Shown here piece by piece: positions 9,744 through 18,921 of a stretch of 64,000 nt of DNA. The number at the start of each line of letters is the position of its first letter. Within the stretch, counting starts at the first letter, position 1. Below the pieces are notes generated by a model. That model worked only from the letters and a program-made list of their open reading frames with translations. It did no database searches and was not told where the DNA came from. Origin of the DNA: Paramoeba atlantica (Eukaryota > Discosea); assembly GCA_977017575.1 (NCBI GenBank), contig CDRNVI010000065.1, positions 124,001 through 188,000 on the forward strand. Direction: 5' to 3'. A program made the position numbers and the translations under genes.

Positions 9744-12719
9744 CTATTTATTGGTCGAAGCACGATTATCGGGGGGTCGAGCATATTTTAAGGACGAAAA
9801 ACTACACCCCGACCGTTTACCGTGTTCAAAGTGAAATCGCGTGTAGATTTTACACCAGCTCCAGATCCGACGAAGGAATTCTTTCGATTTCGTACCGAAT
9901 TCGAGCATAGAATCATCCACGTATGCACTAACCAGGGCACAGAAGGAATGGAGAGGAACAAGCTGTCCTTTAATTTGTACATGCCGATTTAAGTCTTCGG
10001 ACGTTTTCTTGAAGGCCGTTCTCGCTTCAAGCGAGAGAGTAGAAATTTCCCTTGATCGCTCCAGTAAAAGTCGAAACAAATACAGCCCCTCATAACCTAA
10101 AGGAACAACAACCTTTACTATTTGATTTCGTAGCAAGTTCTGTACGGGATAACCTTTGGAATTTTCAGCCCGGTGCGAGGAATCATGCTGAGGAAGGATG
10201 GATAAGCAACGCCCAGGACACAGGAGGAGGTATCCTACGTGGGCTTGAATGACCACGGGTTCCATCACACTACGAAGAACGCTCGTGACATCCTCTATCG
10301 TAGGTGTTAACACGCTTTGCGGTAGTGTAGTAGCACGTTCTTTCCACCAGCGAAAATACGCCTTTGGATGTTTCGCATTCGGGTGCTGCACAAAAAGTGC
10401 ATCCCACGATAAACGGGACACTAGTTCAATTGACTTCAGCTGATGTGGTGCGTACGAAATTCTACGACTAATGACAGGTCCGAACGCTGCGCCAGAAACA
10501 TCCTTGTGCATCCCCGAAGCAGAAGCTTGATCTTCGACTTCAAGAATTTTTTTCAAGCCGTTCATATTCTTACCATTGGGAGCATTCGAAAAATAGAGGG
10601 CGTACAACGAGTCTATAATGTGCTTTCCACCAGGATTCGATGCCAAAACATCTTCGTCGGTGTAAACCTCTCGAAAACTAGGTTTGGCAGCAAAGGCCCC
10701 CCCTCCCAGTACAATGCAGGACTGAAAGTAACCTTCTAGAAGTGAGAGCACGTAGCATAAGTAGCATGTGAGTTGGGCTCGGATGCTTCCTACTGACTGA
10801 GTAGACATACGGAGTTTGGTTTCAATGTCCATCACATTGAGGTCCTGATCATCAATCTCCGGAATATGTGCTAGTAGTGGGATTCGAAGTTCAGCAACCT
10901 CGTGCTTTAAAAACTCAGGCATGTCAGCACTCGCTGACTTGTGAGAGGATTCAGTCGTTTGGTAGGTAACGGCACCCAGCTCTTCACTCCAGGATGAAGC
11001 AGACGACTTGCCCAACGTGAAAAAGTCCACGATTAGGAGACAAGGATGGTGCTTTCCCAAGCATATATTGTTTCGGCTTTTGATGAATAAGAGAGCGTGC
11101 TTTCTTATCAAACCCATATCTCGTTTTATATGATCATCGACTGGAAACATGTTTTCTAACCTGCAAGCACAAGCCAATAAATTCTTTCGAACCCCATTCA
11201 GTTTAGCGATACACCTTGCCGAATAGTCTTGCAATTTTTGACGCTGTTTGGTCAGGATGTGACGCAATATCTCAACGCCTTTCTTACATCGATATGTTTT
11301 TCGCTGACTCTTTTGAGTTTTATTAGAGTACGGTATAACCGTTTTACTGTGCAAAGAACGCTCAAGGTTACGCCATATTAAGTAATTGCGTCTTAGAGAC
11401 ACGCGCTTCAGTACGAGACCTCTCAAGAGGCGCAAAAAGACAATAGTCTCTGAATTGCTCACATCTACTCTATGACTTGTACCGACGCTGGGAGTACTTT
11501 TTATGAAGGTCTGCGCGACTTCATTATCGGATTTATTGGGAGGGGAGGAAGAACTAGGAATTCCCCCTAGTGAAGGTTCAGACCTCAACGTTAAATCAAT
11601 GTTCCGTGCTTCATTGGTCGCAACAGAGCCAATATCTCTCGCTTGGTGTTCTGTCGTAACGCCGCCTTTTAGTTCTAGACATCGGAAAGCAAGATAGCTT
11701 TTGGTATTCATTGCTGAAGGGGACAGGATACGTCCGCTACGCGTCTGGGATGATAAATGTTGTATTAAATCAGAAAGGTTGTTCGAAAGAGAGTGTACGG
11801 CATCCCGCAAAGATCCATCCCGAGTAAGGACAAAGATTTCCTTTATAGCGGATGCCGTACTTGTTCCACAGTTGTAATGGGGGAGAATGGCACAAAACAT
11901 GGCGTATAATATCCACAAGTCACCGCTGTCGGCGCCTCGGGGTACTCGAATCAGTGTGACTTGATTCTGCTTGACAATCGGAAGCGAAGGGCTGAGGACT
12001 CCAGCGATTCCTTGTTCATCAATGAGGATCATATGCGTCTTTTCGTTCGGAAAACTGTCAGAGACATTTGAAAATATATCTAGATCATAGAATCCACCTT
12101 CGTTGGCGTAATCCATGATGAGAAGCCGTTCGATTTGGAAGTAAGGAATCTCTTGGAGTAGTCTCCGAGCCTTTTCTGCGACCCGATCATGTCTCTCAGT
12201 GAAACAATTTCCATTTTGCGTCAATGATGAGTTTAAAGTTTTATTCATTAATACATTTGCACCACTAGATTCATCAACTAAACTTGCATCATTAATATAT
12301 TTCACCCCAGTAACTTTTCGAAGCCTGGCGTCGTCAACGGCACTGAGTTCCTCTTTAGATCTTTTAGAGCGTACGTAACGTGTGGCATTCGCAGCAAATT
12401 GGCTCGGTAAATTCAATATGGAGCGATACATAAGTTCAAGTCCTAAACGTACGAGGTCATCTGTACCATAACAACTAGGAGTAGAAATTTCACCAGACGC
12501 AATGGAATCTTTAAATTTAGTTTTTAGAGGCAAGTCGTCCAACCGCTTCTTGCTGATGGATAATTCCTCAGAAACAGGCTTCTTATTTCTAGGTTGACTT
12601 CGAGACCGCTCTTTTTCGGTAGTCATATTATAATTACTGCGCGCTTCCGCTGTCTTTGCAAAAAATGGACAAGAGTTGGTAAACATGGCTTTTCGCTGAA
12701 GAAGGCAAACACGTCTCAT
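9744..12719 (-). CDS. Large protein of unknown function
   Basis: About 991 aa from the first ATG of the frame at 12719. Alternative starts at 12686 and 12626 are each preceded by a pyrimidine-rich run and an AG, so the exact start is open. No domain is recognisable by eye. The N-terminal third is basic and low in complexity. The middle has long helical stretches rich in Arg/Lys and a short segment VLGGGAFA that faintly recalls the GGG of group II chaperonins; I do not rely on this. It sits in the housekeeping array between a membrane protein and the STPGR-like gene, all in the same direction. Confidence 0.75.
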   Translation of the reverse strand: MRRVCLLQRKAMFTNSCPFFAKTAEARSNYNMTTEKERSRSQPRNKKPVSEELSISKKRLDDLPLKTKFKDSIASGEISTPSCYGTDDLVRLGLELMYRSILNLPSQFAANATRYVRSKRSKEELSAVDDARLRKVTGVKYINDASLVDESSGANVLMNKTLNSSLTQNGNCFTERHDRVAEKARRLLQEIPYFQIERLLIMDYANEGGFYDLDIFSNVSDSFPNEKTHMILIDEQGIAGVLSPSLPIVKQNQVTLIRVPRGADSGDLWILYAMFCAILPHYNCGTSTASAIKEIFVLTRDGSLRDAVHSLSNNLSDLIQHLSSQTRSGRILSPSAMNTKSYLAFRCLELKGGVTTEHQARDIGSVATNEARNIDLTLRSEPSLGGIPSSSSPPNKSDNEVAQTFIKSTPSVGTSHRVDVSNSETIVFLRLLRGLVLKRVSLRRNYLIWRNLERSLHSKTVIPYSNKTQKSQRKTYRCKKGVEILRHILTKQRQKLQDYSARCIAKLNGVRKNLLACACRLENMFPVDDHIKRDMGLIRKHALLFIKSRNNICLGKHHPCLLIVDFFTLGKSSASSWSEELGAVTYQTTESSHKSASADMPEFLKHEVAELRIPLLAHIPEIDDQDLNVMDIETKLRMSTQSVGSIRAQLTCYLCYVLSLLEGYFQSCIVLGGGAFAAKPSFREVYTDEDVLASNPGGKHIIDSLYALYFSNAPNGKNMNGLKKILEVEDQASASGMHKDVSGAAFGPVISRRISYAPHQLKSIELVSRLSWDALFVQHPNAKHPKAYFRWWKERATTLPQSVLTPTIEDVTSVLRSVMEPVVIQAHVGYLLLCPGRCLSILPQHDSSHRAENSKGYPVQNLLRNQIVKVVVPLGYEGLYLFRLLLERSREISTLSLEARTAFKKTSEDLNRHVQIKGQLVPLHSFCALVSAYVDDSMLEFGTKSKEFLRRIWSWCKIYTRFHFEHGKRSGCSFSSLKYARPPDNRASTNK

Positions 12720-13272
12720 GAGGACTTCGTCTTCCAAATGTTGAAGGTAACAGTTTTCACATCATGCGACCTTCTTTATCTACGCAATATTCATTTGAAA
12801 TAATAATAAATAAACCCATTAGAGAGGTTGTAGAGTAAATAAAATATTGAAACAAAAAAACCAAGAAACATTCATGCTCCATTACATACGGCACACTATA
12901 AGAACGAAAATAATAGCGCATTACTTTTATCATCATTTTTATCACATAATGAAAGCTCATGAAAACCTACGTGCATGTATTTTGCACGAAGACTTCTTTA
13001 TTTCAAGCTCTACGACATGACTATAAGGTTTCAGCTTAAAAACCAACAACTATCAAATGTATTTGACATTGTAAAATCTCTAATAGACTAGCAAAGATAG
13101 CGAATTGCGGTAGGTTTAATTAGATTTGATTTCTTACGTGCGTTTCCATGTACATGCAGATCTCTGCAGAAAATATAATTAGTCCTCTTTGCGATTCGAG
13201 AATCTCAACCAAACGAAATATACACAACGAAGAACACGCTACTAGTCGATCCCATTCCTTCTGTTTTCCGTC
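12720..13272. other. Intergenic, AT-rich
   Basis: About 550 bp of AT-rich sequence with runs of A and T; no gene, RNA or repeat recognised. Confidence 0.45.
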
Positions 13273-14196
13273 TCATACCATCATACCCATACTAATCAAC
13301 GGCGAGGCATAGTGCCCGGGACCGGGAGTACAAGACAGACGCTCGAAATGTGGCAATCTAGACGAGGTCGCGGAAAACGACGCCCGAGAACTGTTCGGAA
13401 TCCGATGCAAAGGATCCCGCGCGGATGTCGGCACTACCGCCCCCTTCGCATTAGCATTTTTTCGCGGAAGCACTGCCTCCCTCGGTTGCGTCGGTGGCCG
13501 GGTCCAGAAACTTCCCCTCCCCTTTTGCTGCACCTCCCCAACTCCGCCTTTCACACCATAATACCGTCCCGCCCCCTCCGTCTTCCCCAACGGAATCCGA
13601 GGCGCCCGGGAGCGCATACTCCCAGAAGCCTCCCTCCTCCTCACATCCCCCATCCCGGGAACCGCATAATGCACCCCAGGACCGTACTTCCCCAAACTGC
13701 CCCCCGCCCCACTCCCCAGCACACACCGCTCCGAGCCCGACCGCATCGAGGCACTGGGCAGTACCCGGTGATGCGCCCAACAAGAACCCGAAGCCGAAAA
13801 GGATCTCTCCCCCATCGTTTTATCCTTTGTAGCATAAAACGGTACCCCCTGGGTCGCGCTCCCGGGCTGTGGTCGGGCCGGGGCGCTGCTTCGGGACCGC
13901 CGACTCCCCCCGGCACTCTTCTTGCCCTCCCCCCTCCCGGGGAGCGTCACGGGGGGGTACGCTACTTGACCGACACTCTCGTTTACCTTTGCCGTATGCC
14001 TTTGACTGGAAGAAGCGTTGGAGGAGGGGAACCGGGGCGCTGTGAAGTTCATCGCGTACTTCCCTTTGTGGGGCTCATGCCGGGAGCGCGCGGTGCGGTA
14101 GGCGCGCATGCGCTGGAGGGTCTGGGCATGGAGGGAGGGGGGAGCGGGGGGGGAGGAGTAGGCGGATGCGGTGTCCTCGTGGGGGTCACGGGGCAT
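13273..14196 (-). CDS. Gly/Pro/Ser/Arg-rich protein with STPGR (SHIPPO)-like motifs
   Basis: A 307-aa, strongly GC-rich, low-complexity basic protein. The C-terminus has CTPGPGHY (about residues 289-296) and the middle has KYGPGVHYAVPG; both resemble the STPGPGxY unit of sperm-tail PG-rich (SHIPPO) proteins, which sit inside or along microtubules of cilia and the cortical cytoskeleton. Only two such motifs are visible, so the family call is tentative. The ATG at 14196 lies just after a long C/T tract on the coding strand. The opposite strand also has long frames here, but these follow from the high GC content. Confidence 0.6.
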   Translation of the reverse strand: MPRDPHEDTASAYSSPPAPPSLHAQTLQRMRAYRTARSRHEPHKGKYAMNFTAPRFPSSNASSSQRHTAKVNESVGQVAYPPVTLPGRGEGKKSAGGSRRSRSSAPARPQPGSATQGVPFYATKDKTMGERSFSASGSCWAHHRVLPSASMRSGSERCVLGSGAGGSLGKYGPGVHYAVPGMGDVRRREASGSMRSRAPRIPLGKTEGAGRYYGVKGGVGEVQQKGRGSFWTRPPTQPREAVLPRKNANAKGAVVPTSARDPLHRIPNSSRASFSATSSRLPHFERLSCTPGPGHYASPLISMGMMV

Positions 14197-14227
14197 GGGG
14201 GGGTGAGATAGAGGTAAAGAAAGGTAG

Positions 14228-14296
14228 AATAGGGTTCTTAGGTAAAGGTTAGGAGTTCAAAAAAGAGAAAAGAGAAAGGAAGAAAGGTGGGGGGGT
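14228..14296 (-). promoter_or_regulatory. Polypyrimidine tract with AG, candidate trans-splice acceptor region
   Basis: Read on the minus strand, this stretch is almost pure C and T (CTTTCTTCCTTTCTC and similar). It is followed by an AG near 14239 and then the ATG at 14196. That arrangement matches how trans-spliced euglenozoan mRNAs are processed. A spliced-leader mapping experiment would decide it. Confidence 0.45.
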
Positions 14297-14649
14297 GTGT
14301 GTCAATCGAAGTTGAGACCGTTTTGTTAATTTGTTTAGACGAGATCGGGATGGAGAAGATTCGGGACATTTTTTTAGATACACCCCTGTTTATTCTTGGG
14401 TAGACTTATTTGCGAATTCTGTTTCATTGAACTCACAATAGGTGCTATTCAGTACATGTCAACTAAAAGAACCTGATAAAAGAGTTTTTCCAATGTATCT
14501 AATCAACGTGTAAAAATACAATAAATTATGAACATCCAATAGATTTACAAATTTGCCGGATGGGTGCCTTTGCCAATAGTGAGTGCCTCTTTACGTCGCA
14601 AAAAAAAGGTCAGGAAGCTTCAAGAGCAGTGTTCTTGCCGTTAACTTGG
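14297..14649. other. Intergenic
   Basis: About 350 bp downstream of coatomer alpha. AT-rich; no gene or repeat recognised. Confidence 0.4.
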
Positions 14650-17600
14650 CTACCAAACATTGTGCAAATTCCGTGTAAAGAGCTTACGATTATACTTTGA
14701 CATTCGACAAACTTCACAAAGTTCGCCTTCGAAACGCACCAAGGCAGGAGACACACAGTATTTGCACCAAACGACCGAATCCTTTTCTGAGCTTTTTATT
14801 TCACAATGAGACGCGGAGCACACAGTAAACATGTTCGTTGGATCATACTCTACCTGGTGAGCGTTGTCCAATTTTTGTGTGCTGATTAATTTACATGCTT
14901 GCTGCTCTACTGCAGGAGGAAGTGAGAACTCCAAAAGACGCGCTGCTACATTTGTCGCAAGACCAAAATTTCCAGCTTTGTAACATAGCACCATAGCACT
15001 TCGAAGAGCCAATATTAAGTGCTCTTGCTGCAGGTCAAAGTGAGTGAAATACAAAGCCAGCTTAAGCGAGGTTGGAATGTCTCCTGGGTGTGTAGCTAAG
15101 TGCTTTCGTCGATATAATTCCGTATTGAGTGCTTGGATGTATGAGACGGCTGGTAAGAATACCTTAGATTCGATTTCTTGAGCTTCCTCTGAGGATGGCA
15201 CTACAATTGTGGGATATGTACAAAGTACTTTATGAAAAGTTTGGGACGCATCCAAAAATTTCCCTTCTGTGGTTAATTTCATCGCTTCATTGAGTTGGAA
15301 ATCAATAAACTCGCGAGTGATGGGAAGGCGCTTGGTAAGATCATCAAAAGAAGCATTGCCCAATGGCCCTTCGACATCCCTCAATTTCCCCATGTACGGT
15401 AGAATGCAATCAAAGTGGCATATACCGCATTGCTCGAGTAATAAATGCATCGCCCGATCACCATCCCCGGTTAGCATGGCGTAGATGGGCATATCATCCC
15501 TGCCCTGATTTTTGTCGAATTCGTAGTCACTCATGGCATCCCATTGATCGAACTGGTCGGTTTGCTTCTCTTCCATATCTAATTCGAGATCCCAAGCTTC
15601 ACTAGCGGTGCGCGTGCTCGGAGAACGTAAACTCGAATGGTCCGTAAAATGCATTTCGTTGTCCAGAACACGCTCCTTTGTGCGGGTAGGATTCTTATAT
15701 GAATCAGAAAAAGTTTCACTTGTTGTCTTTTCTGGAAAGTCTTTGACCAAATCATGCTGATAAAATTCGTCAACATTTTCCGTTTCGTCTTCAAGGTGAG
15801 GCCACACTGCGATTTTGCGCAACTCAGCGAACTCTAGAGAAGAATCCTGCATGCTGAACAGCCCCGAGGGCTGCTTTTGGGTTTCTAGGTTTGCGCAACG
15901 TTGGATCAGATTATCCAGACACAATTGCGCCTCACATTCATTATCCGCACCTTTGTCGTTATCTCTGGAGTCGTAGATACATTGTACACGATTCTTGAAC
16001 TTCTCTTCAAGCTCTTGAATGATATCGCTACCCATGTGTCTCGTTCTCGCCAGAGCAAGCGCCAGAGCGTACTGCCCTGATTGCACCAATACATCTAACT
16101 GTTTCGTATGATTCCCCAGGATCATAGAGTAGGTAGTGGTAAGGTGGGGGCATGTGGATTTTTCCACGAGTGTTTCCAAACTCTCTAAATTGCCAAGTAG
16201 GAGATGCGTTTCAGCTTGAGAATTTTCATCGTTTGTACTTTCGTATGCCTCAAGAGCAGAAAGCGCGTCGCCATGTTCCCATGCAGCACGTGAAAAGTGC
16301 TGCCAAATATCCGAAGTATCCAATTCCTTCGCATACTTCCTGGCTTCGTTCAGCTTACCTTTTTCTAAAGAAAGAAAAAATTTACTCCGTGAATCTCTCA
16401 CAAAATATTCTGCCATGGGTCGAAGATTTTTCTTGCTGAGCAGATAGGCAGCGAGCGCTTGTCCGTGTACCTTCTTCCCACGAAGGATCTCATTTACGGC
16501 GGCGTGTTCGTGAAATGAAAGGGCTTGCTTTAAATGGAGTTCCGTGAGATCAATTTCCAAAGGACAAACCGAAGATGCGTCTGTAATAAAAAACGCTGTT
16601 TTTTCGAATACTGCAGCAAGATACAGCTTCTTCTTTGAGGAAATTTCACGAACCGTACCTACGTGACCGTTTGAAAGAACGAATTTAAGATGAGCAGTAG
16701 TTGCAAAAAAGATTGCGTTGGTTAAAGGTAGGGAAGATAATTGTGACGTTCGGTGCTTCTGGCGACTTACATTTCCAAAAACACAGCTTGTGATTTCTCG
16801 ATGAAGCTCCTTCACTTTAAAAAGAGTTCCAAGACGAGTACTGTCACACACGATCAACTCATTTTTAGCTACTAAGACTATAACGGACCGCAGCTGAACG
16901 GTGTTGTCTTCAGAGGTGTATGCATAATCATCTTGCGAATGCACGCCGACTAGATCTTTAACAGAATCTCTACAGGAAATTACAGAAGCTTTTCCATTGA
17001 GATCGACTTCTAATAAAAGAATATGTGTCGGTGTGCTTGCAAGGACGTTATTTTCGGACCCAGACAAGGTGTACAATGTATGAATCTCTGTTAATCCACC
17101 ATTTAGCACCGTAGAAGCGGGATCAATTTCACCATGAAAAGATTCGCCCCTTTTAATCTCGGTCAATGGCATGCTGCTTACTGTTTCGTTTTGAAGATTC
17201 TTGATCAATAGATTCGATTGATCCAATGCGATAATACGCCCGCTTCCGCAAAACGCTGTGCTCGAATAATAACCCTTGCGCATCTCTACTGCTGCCCGTT
17301 GAGTGGGTGTTTTTGATCCAATCGTATAAAGTTCATATCGCGGGCTTGTTTCATCAAATATACAAAGTGCTGCTTCAACATTCTCTACGTAGTACAAATG
17401 ATTTGGGATTCCTTTTCGGCGTAACGAACAAATGATGCTTTCCTTTCTAGTGTCGAAATTATAAGTGTAGAGTGTTCCTTCCCGTACGTAATACAGACCA
17501 GCTACATGCCCAGGTTCTGCGTTAAAATGTACGCCTCGTGAATATGCCGGGTGCTCGGATCGTAGTCTCGTGACGCCAAACCCGTGATCATACCCAAAAG

Positions 17601-18648
17601 CTATGAGACCGTTTTCATTCACTGCTAGGGACCAGATACGGCCTACCTGACCGGCATGCAATCCACCAGGTCGGCTGATAGTCTTGATTGCGTTGCCATT
17701 TTCGGTATTCCACATCCGTATTGTTCCGTCCTCCGATGCACTTAGAATATTCGAGGTTTCGACGTCTAGTAGTACACAGGTTACATTTCCTGTGTGACCC
17801 CTCAGCTGCTCTAGCTCATATCCAGGGAAAGGTGCTGTTTCATTGTACATCATTGTCGTCGAACACGCCTCATCAATACTCCACACTCGAATCGTTTTGT
17901 CATCCGAGCCACTGACCAACAGAGGACGGGTGGGATGAAACGCAACGCTATTCACGGCTCGCTCATGCCCCTCCAGAATACATCTCACAAATATTTCGTT
18001 CGCAAACAAATCCGGTGCAAGCAACGGAAGAGCTGCGGGCAAGGAACGAGAATCGGAACCGTAGGAATCCGTACCATCTGACAACACCCCGGCACTTCTC
18101 GCGAGCTCGGACAAACTTGGCGCTGGCTTCCGTGTACGCACGCCGGTAATATCCCAAATCCGGATGGTTTGATCCAACGACCCGGAAGCCACTAAATCGG
18201 GGCTTTGCCCACTCGGGTGAAACACCCCACACATGACGTAGTGGTTGTGCCCGGCGAGTACCCCGAGGCAGGTGCGGGACTGCCAGTTCCACAGCCGTAG
18301 CACCTGGTCGTCACTCCCGGAGAGCAACCAGGGCTGCTCGGTGTGAAAGGAGACGCAGCGGACGTAGTCCAAGTGGCCGACCAGGGTGGCTGTGATCCGT
18401 CGCTGAGCGTAACTCCACAGACGAACTTTGGTGTCATCCCCCCCGGAGGCGAAGAGGGGCTGGTGGGGGTGGAAGCACACCGCGCGGACGGCGCCCTGGT
18501 GCTCATTTGCGTATCGTTCTTGGAGGGTTTGGTTCTGGTAGTCCCAAATCTCGAGTTTTCCGTCGTGCAGCCCGACAAGGATCCAGGGACGTTCGGCGTG
18601 AAAGCTCAGGGCTTTGACACGAGCGGAGTGTAAGGAGAATTCGCTCAT
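14650..18648 (-). CDS. Coatomer subunit alpha (COPI coat)
   Basis: About 1,332 aa. Alpha-COP forms the outer cage of COPI vesicles with beta'-COP and epsilon-COP for Golgi-to-ER retrieval. The start at 18648 gives MSEFSLHSARVKALSFH, collinear with the family N-terminus (SARVKGLSFHP); the frame extends further 5' without an ATG-supported start. The first about 330 residues are a WD40 propeller with near-canonical blades (SGGDDTKVRLWSY, SGSDDQVLRLWNWQSRTC, GHNHYVMC, SGSLDQTIRIWDI). A second beta-propeller-like region, an acidic linker near residues 900-1030 and a C-terminal COPI_C domain with several Cys (CKYC, CEVC) follow. The 5' end is clearly more GC-rich than the 3' end. Confidence 0.96.
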   Translation of the reverse strand: MSEFSLHSARVKALSFHAERPWILVGLHDGKLEIWDYQNQTLQERYANEHQGAVRAVCFHPHQPLFASGGDDTKVRLWSYAQRRITATLVGHLDYVRCVSFHTEQPWLLSGSDDQVLRLWNWQSRTCLGVLAGHNHYVMCGVFHPSGQSPDLVASGSLDQTIRIWDITGVRTRKPAPSLSELARSAGVLSDGTDSYGSDSRSLPAALPLLAPDLFANEIFVRCILEGHERAVNSVAFHPTRPLLVSGSDDKTIRVWSIDEACSTTMMYNETAPFPGYELEQLRGHTGNVTCVLLDVETSNILSASEDGTIRMWNTENGNAIKTISRPGGLHAGQVGRIWSLAVNENGLIAFGYDHGFGVTRLRSEHPAYSRGVHFNAEPGHVAGLYYVREGTLYTYNFDTRKESIICSLRRKGIPNHLYYVENVEAALCIFDETSPRYELYTIGSKTPTQRAAVEMRKGYYSSTAFCGSGRIIALDQSNLLIKNLQNETVSSMPLTEIKRGESFHGEIDPASTVLNGGLTEIHTLYTLSGSENNVLASTPTHILLLEVDLNGKASVISCRDSVKDLVGVHSQDDYAYTSEDNTVQLRSVIVLVAKNELIVCDSTRLGTLFKVKELHREITSCVFGNVSRQKHRTSQLSSLPLTNAIFFATTAHLKFVLSNGHVGTVREISSKKKLYLAAVFEKTAFFITDASSVCPLEIDLTELHLKQALSFHEHAAVNEILRGKKVHGQALAAYLLSKKNLRPMAEYFVRDSRSKFFLSLEKGKLNEARKYAKELDTSDIWQHFSRAAWEHGDALSALEAYESTNDENSQAETHLLLGNLESLETLVEKSTCPHLTTTYSMILGNHTKQLDVLVQSGQYALALALARTRHMGSDIIQELEEKFKNRVQCIYDSRDNDKGADNECEAQLCLDNLIQRCANLETQKQPSGLFSMQDSSLEFAELRKIAVWPHLEDETENVDEFYQHDLVKDFPEKTTSETFSDSYKNPTRTKERVLDNEMHFTDHSSLRSPSTRTASEAWDLELDMEEKQTDQFDQWDAMSDYEFDKNQGRDDMPIYAMLTGDGDRAMHLLLEQCGICHFDCILPYMGKLRDVEGPLGNASFDDLTKRLPITREFIDFQLNEAMKLTTEGKFLDASQTFHKVLCTYPTIVVPSSEEAQEIESKVFLPAVSYIQALNTELYRRKHLATHPGDIPTSLKLALYFTHFDLQQEHLILALRSAMVLCYKAGNFGLATNVAARLLEFSLPPAVEQQACKLISTQKLDNAHQVEYDPTNMFTVCSASHCEIKSSEKDSVVWCKYCVSPALVRFEGELCEVCRMSKYNRKLFTRNLHNVW

Positions 18649-18820
18649 AAAATAAGTAGATACTACCCAGTAGATAATATGTTTTTGATGAGAAATGAGT
18701 GTGGTAAAAAGGTGTGACAAGTTAAAGTTTTTTAAGGAATTATCTTTTATCTAAAACCAAATTTACCACTTTGTTACCATTATCTAACCGCACTACAGTG
18801 TTCGTCGTCACTACCACATC

Positions 18821-18888
18821 ATTCGGTTCAAAATCCATTATGCGCCACCTAAAGGTTTAGGCACACAACTTCACAAGAAGAACCCAAT
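18821..18888 (-). promoter_or_regulatory. Candidate SECIS element in the 3' UTR of the thioredoxin reductase gene
   Basis: On the coding strand, ATTGGGTTC (from 18888) pairs with GAACCGAAT (ending 18821), 8 of 9 pairs, as helix I. After an internal loop, UGAA (18873-18870) faces GGAU (18836-18833), the non-Watson-Crick UGA/GA quartet of eukaryotic SECIS elements. Helix II follows, with G-U pairs and small bulges. The apical loop contains AAA at 18858-18856, 11 nt after the quartet, which is the expected spacing. It begins about 40 nt after the in-frame TGA. The fold was drawn by hand; no folding program was run. Confidence 0.7.
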
Positions 18889-18921
18889 GGAGCGAAGGAG
18901 TGACGGCTCACATTCCCTTCC

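Noticed and set aside
13312-14211. Long plus-strand frames opposite the STPGR-like gene
   Set aside because: They are Pro/Arg-rich low-complexity readings caused by high GC on the opposite strand of a better candidate that has a good start context.
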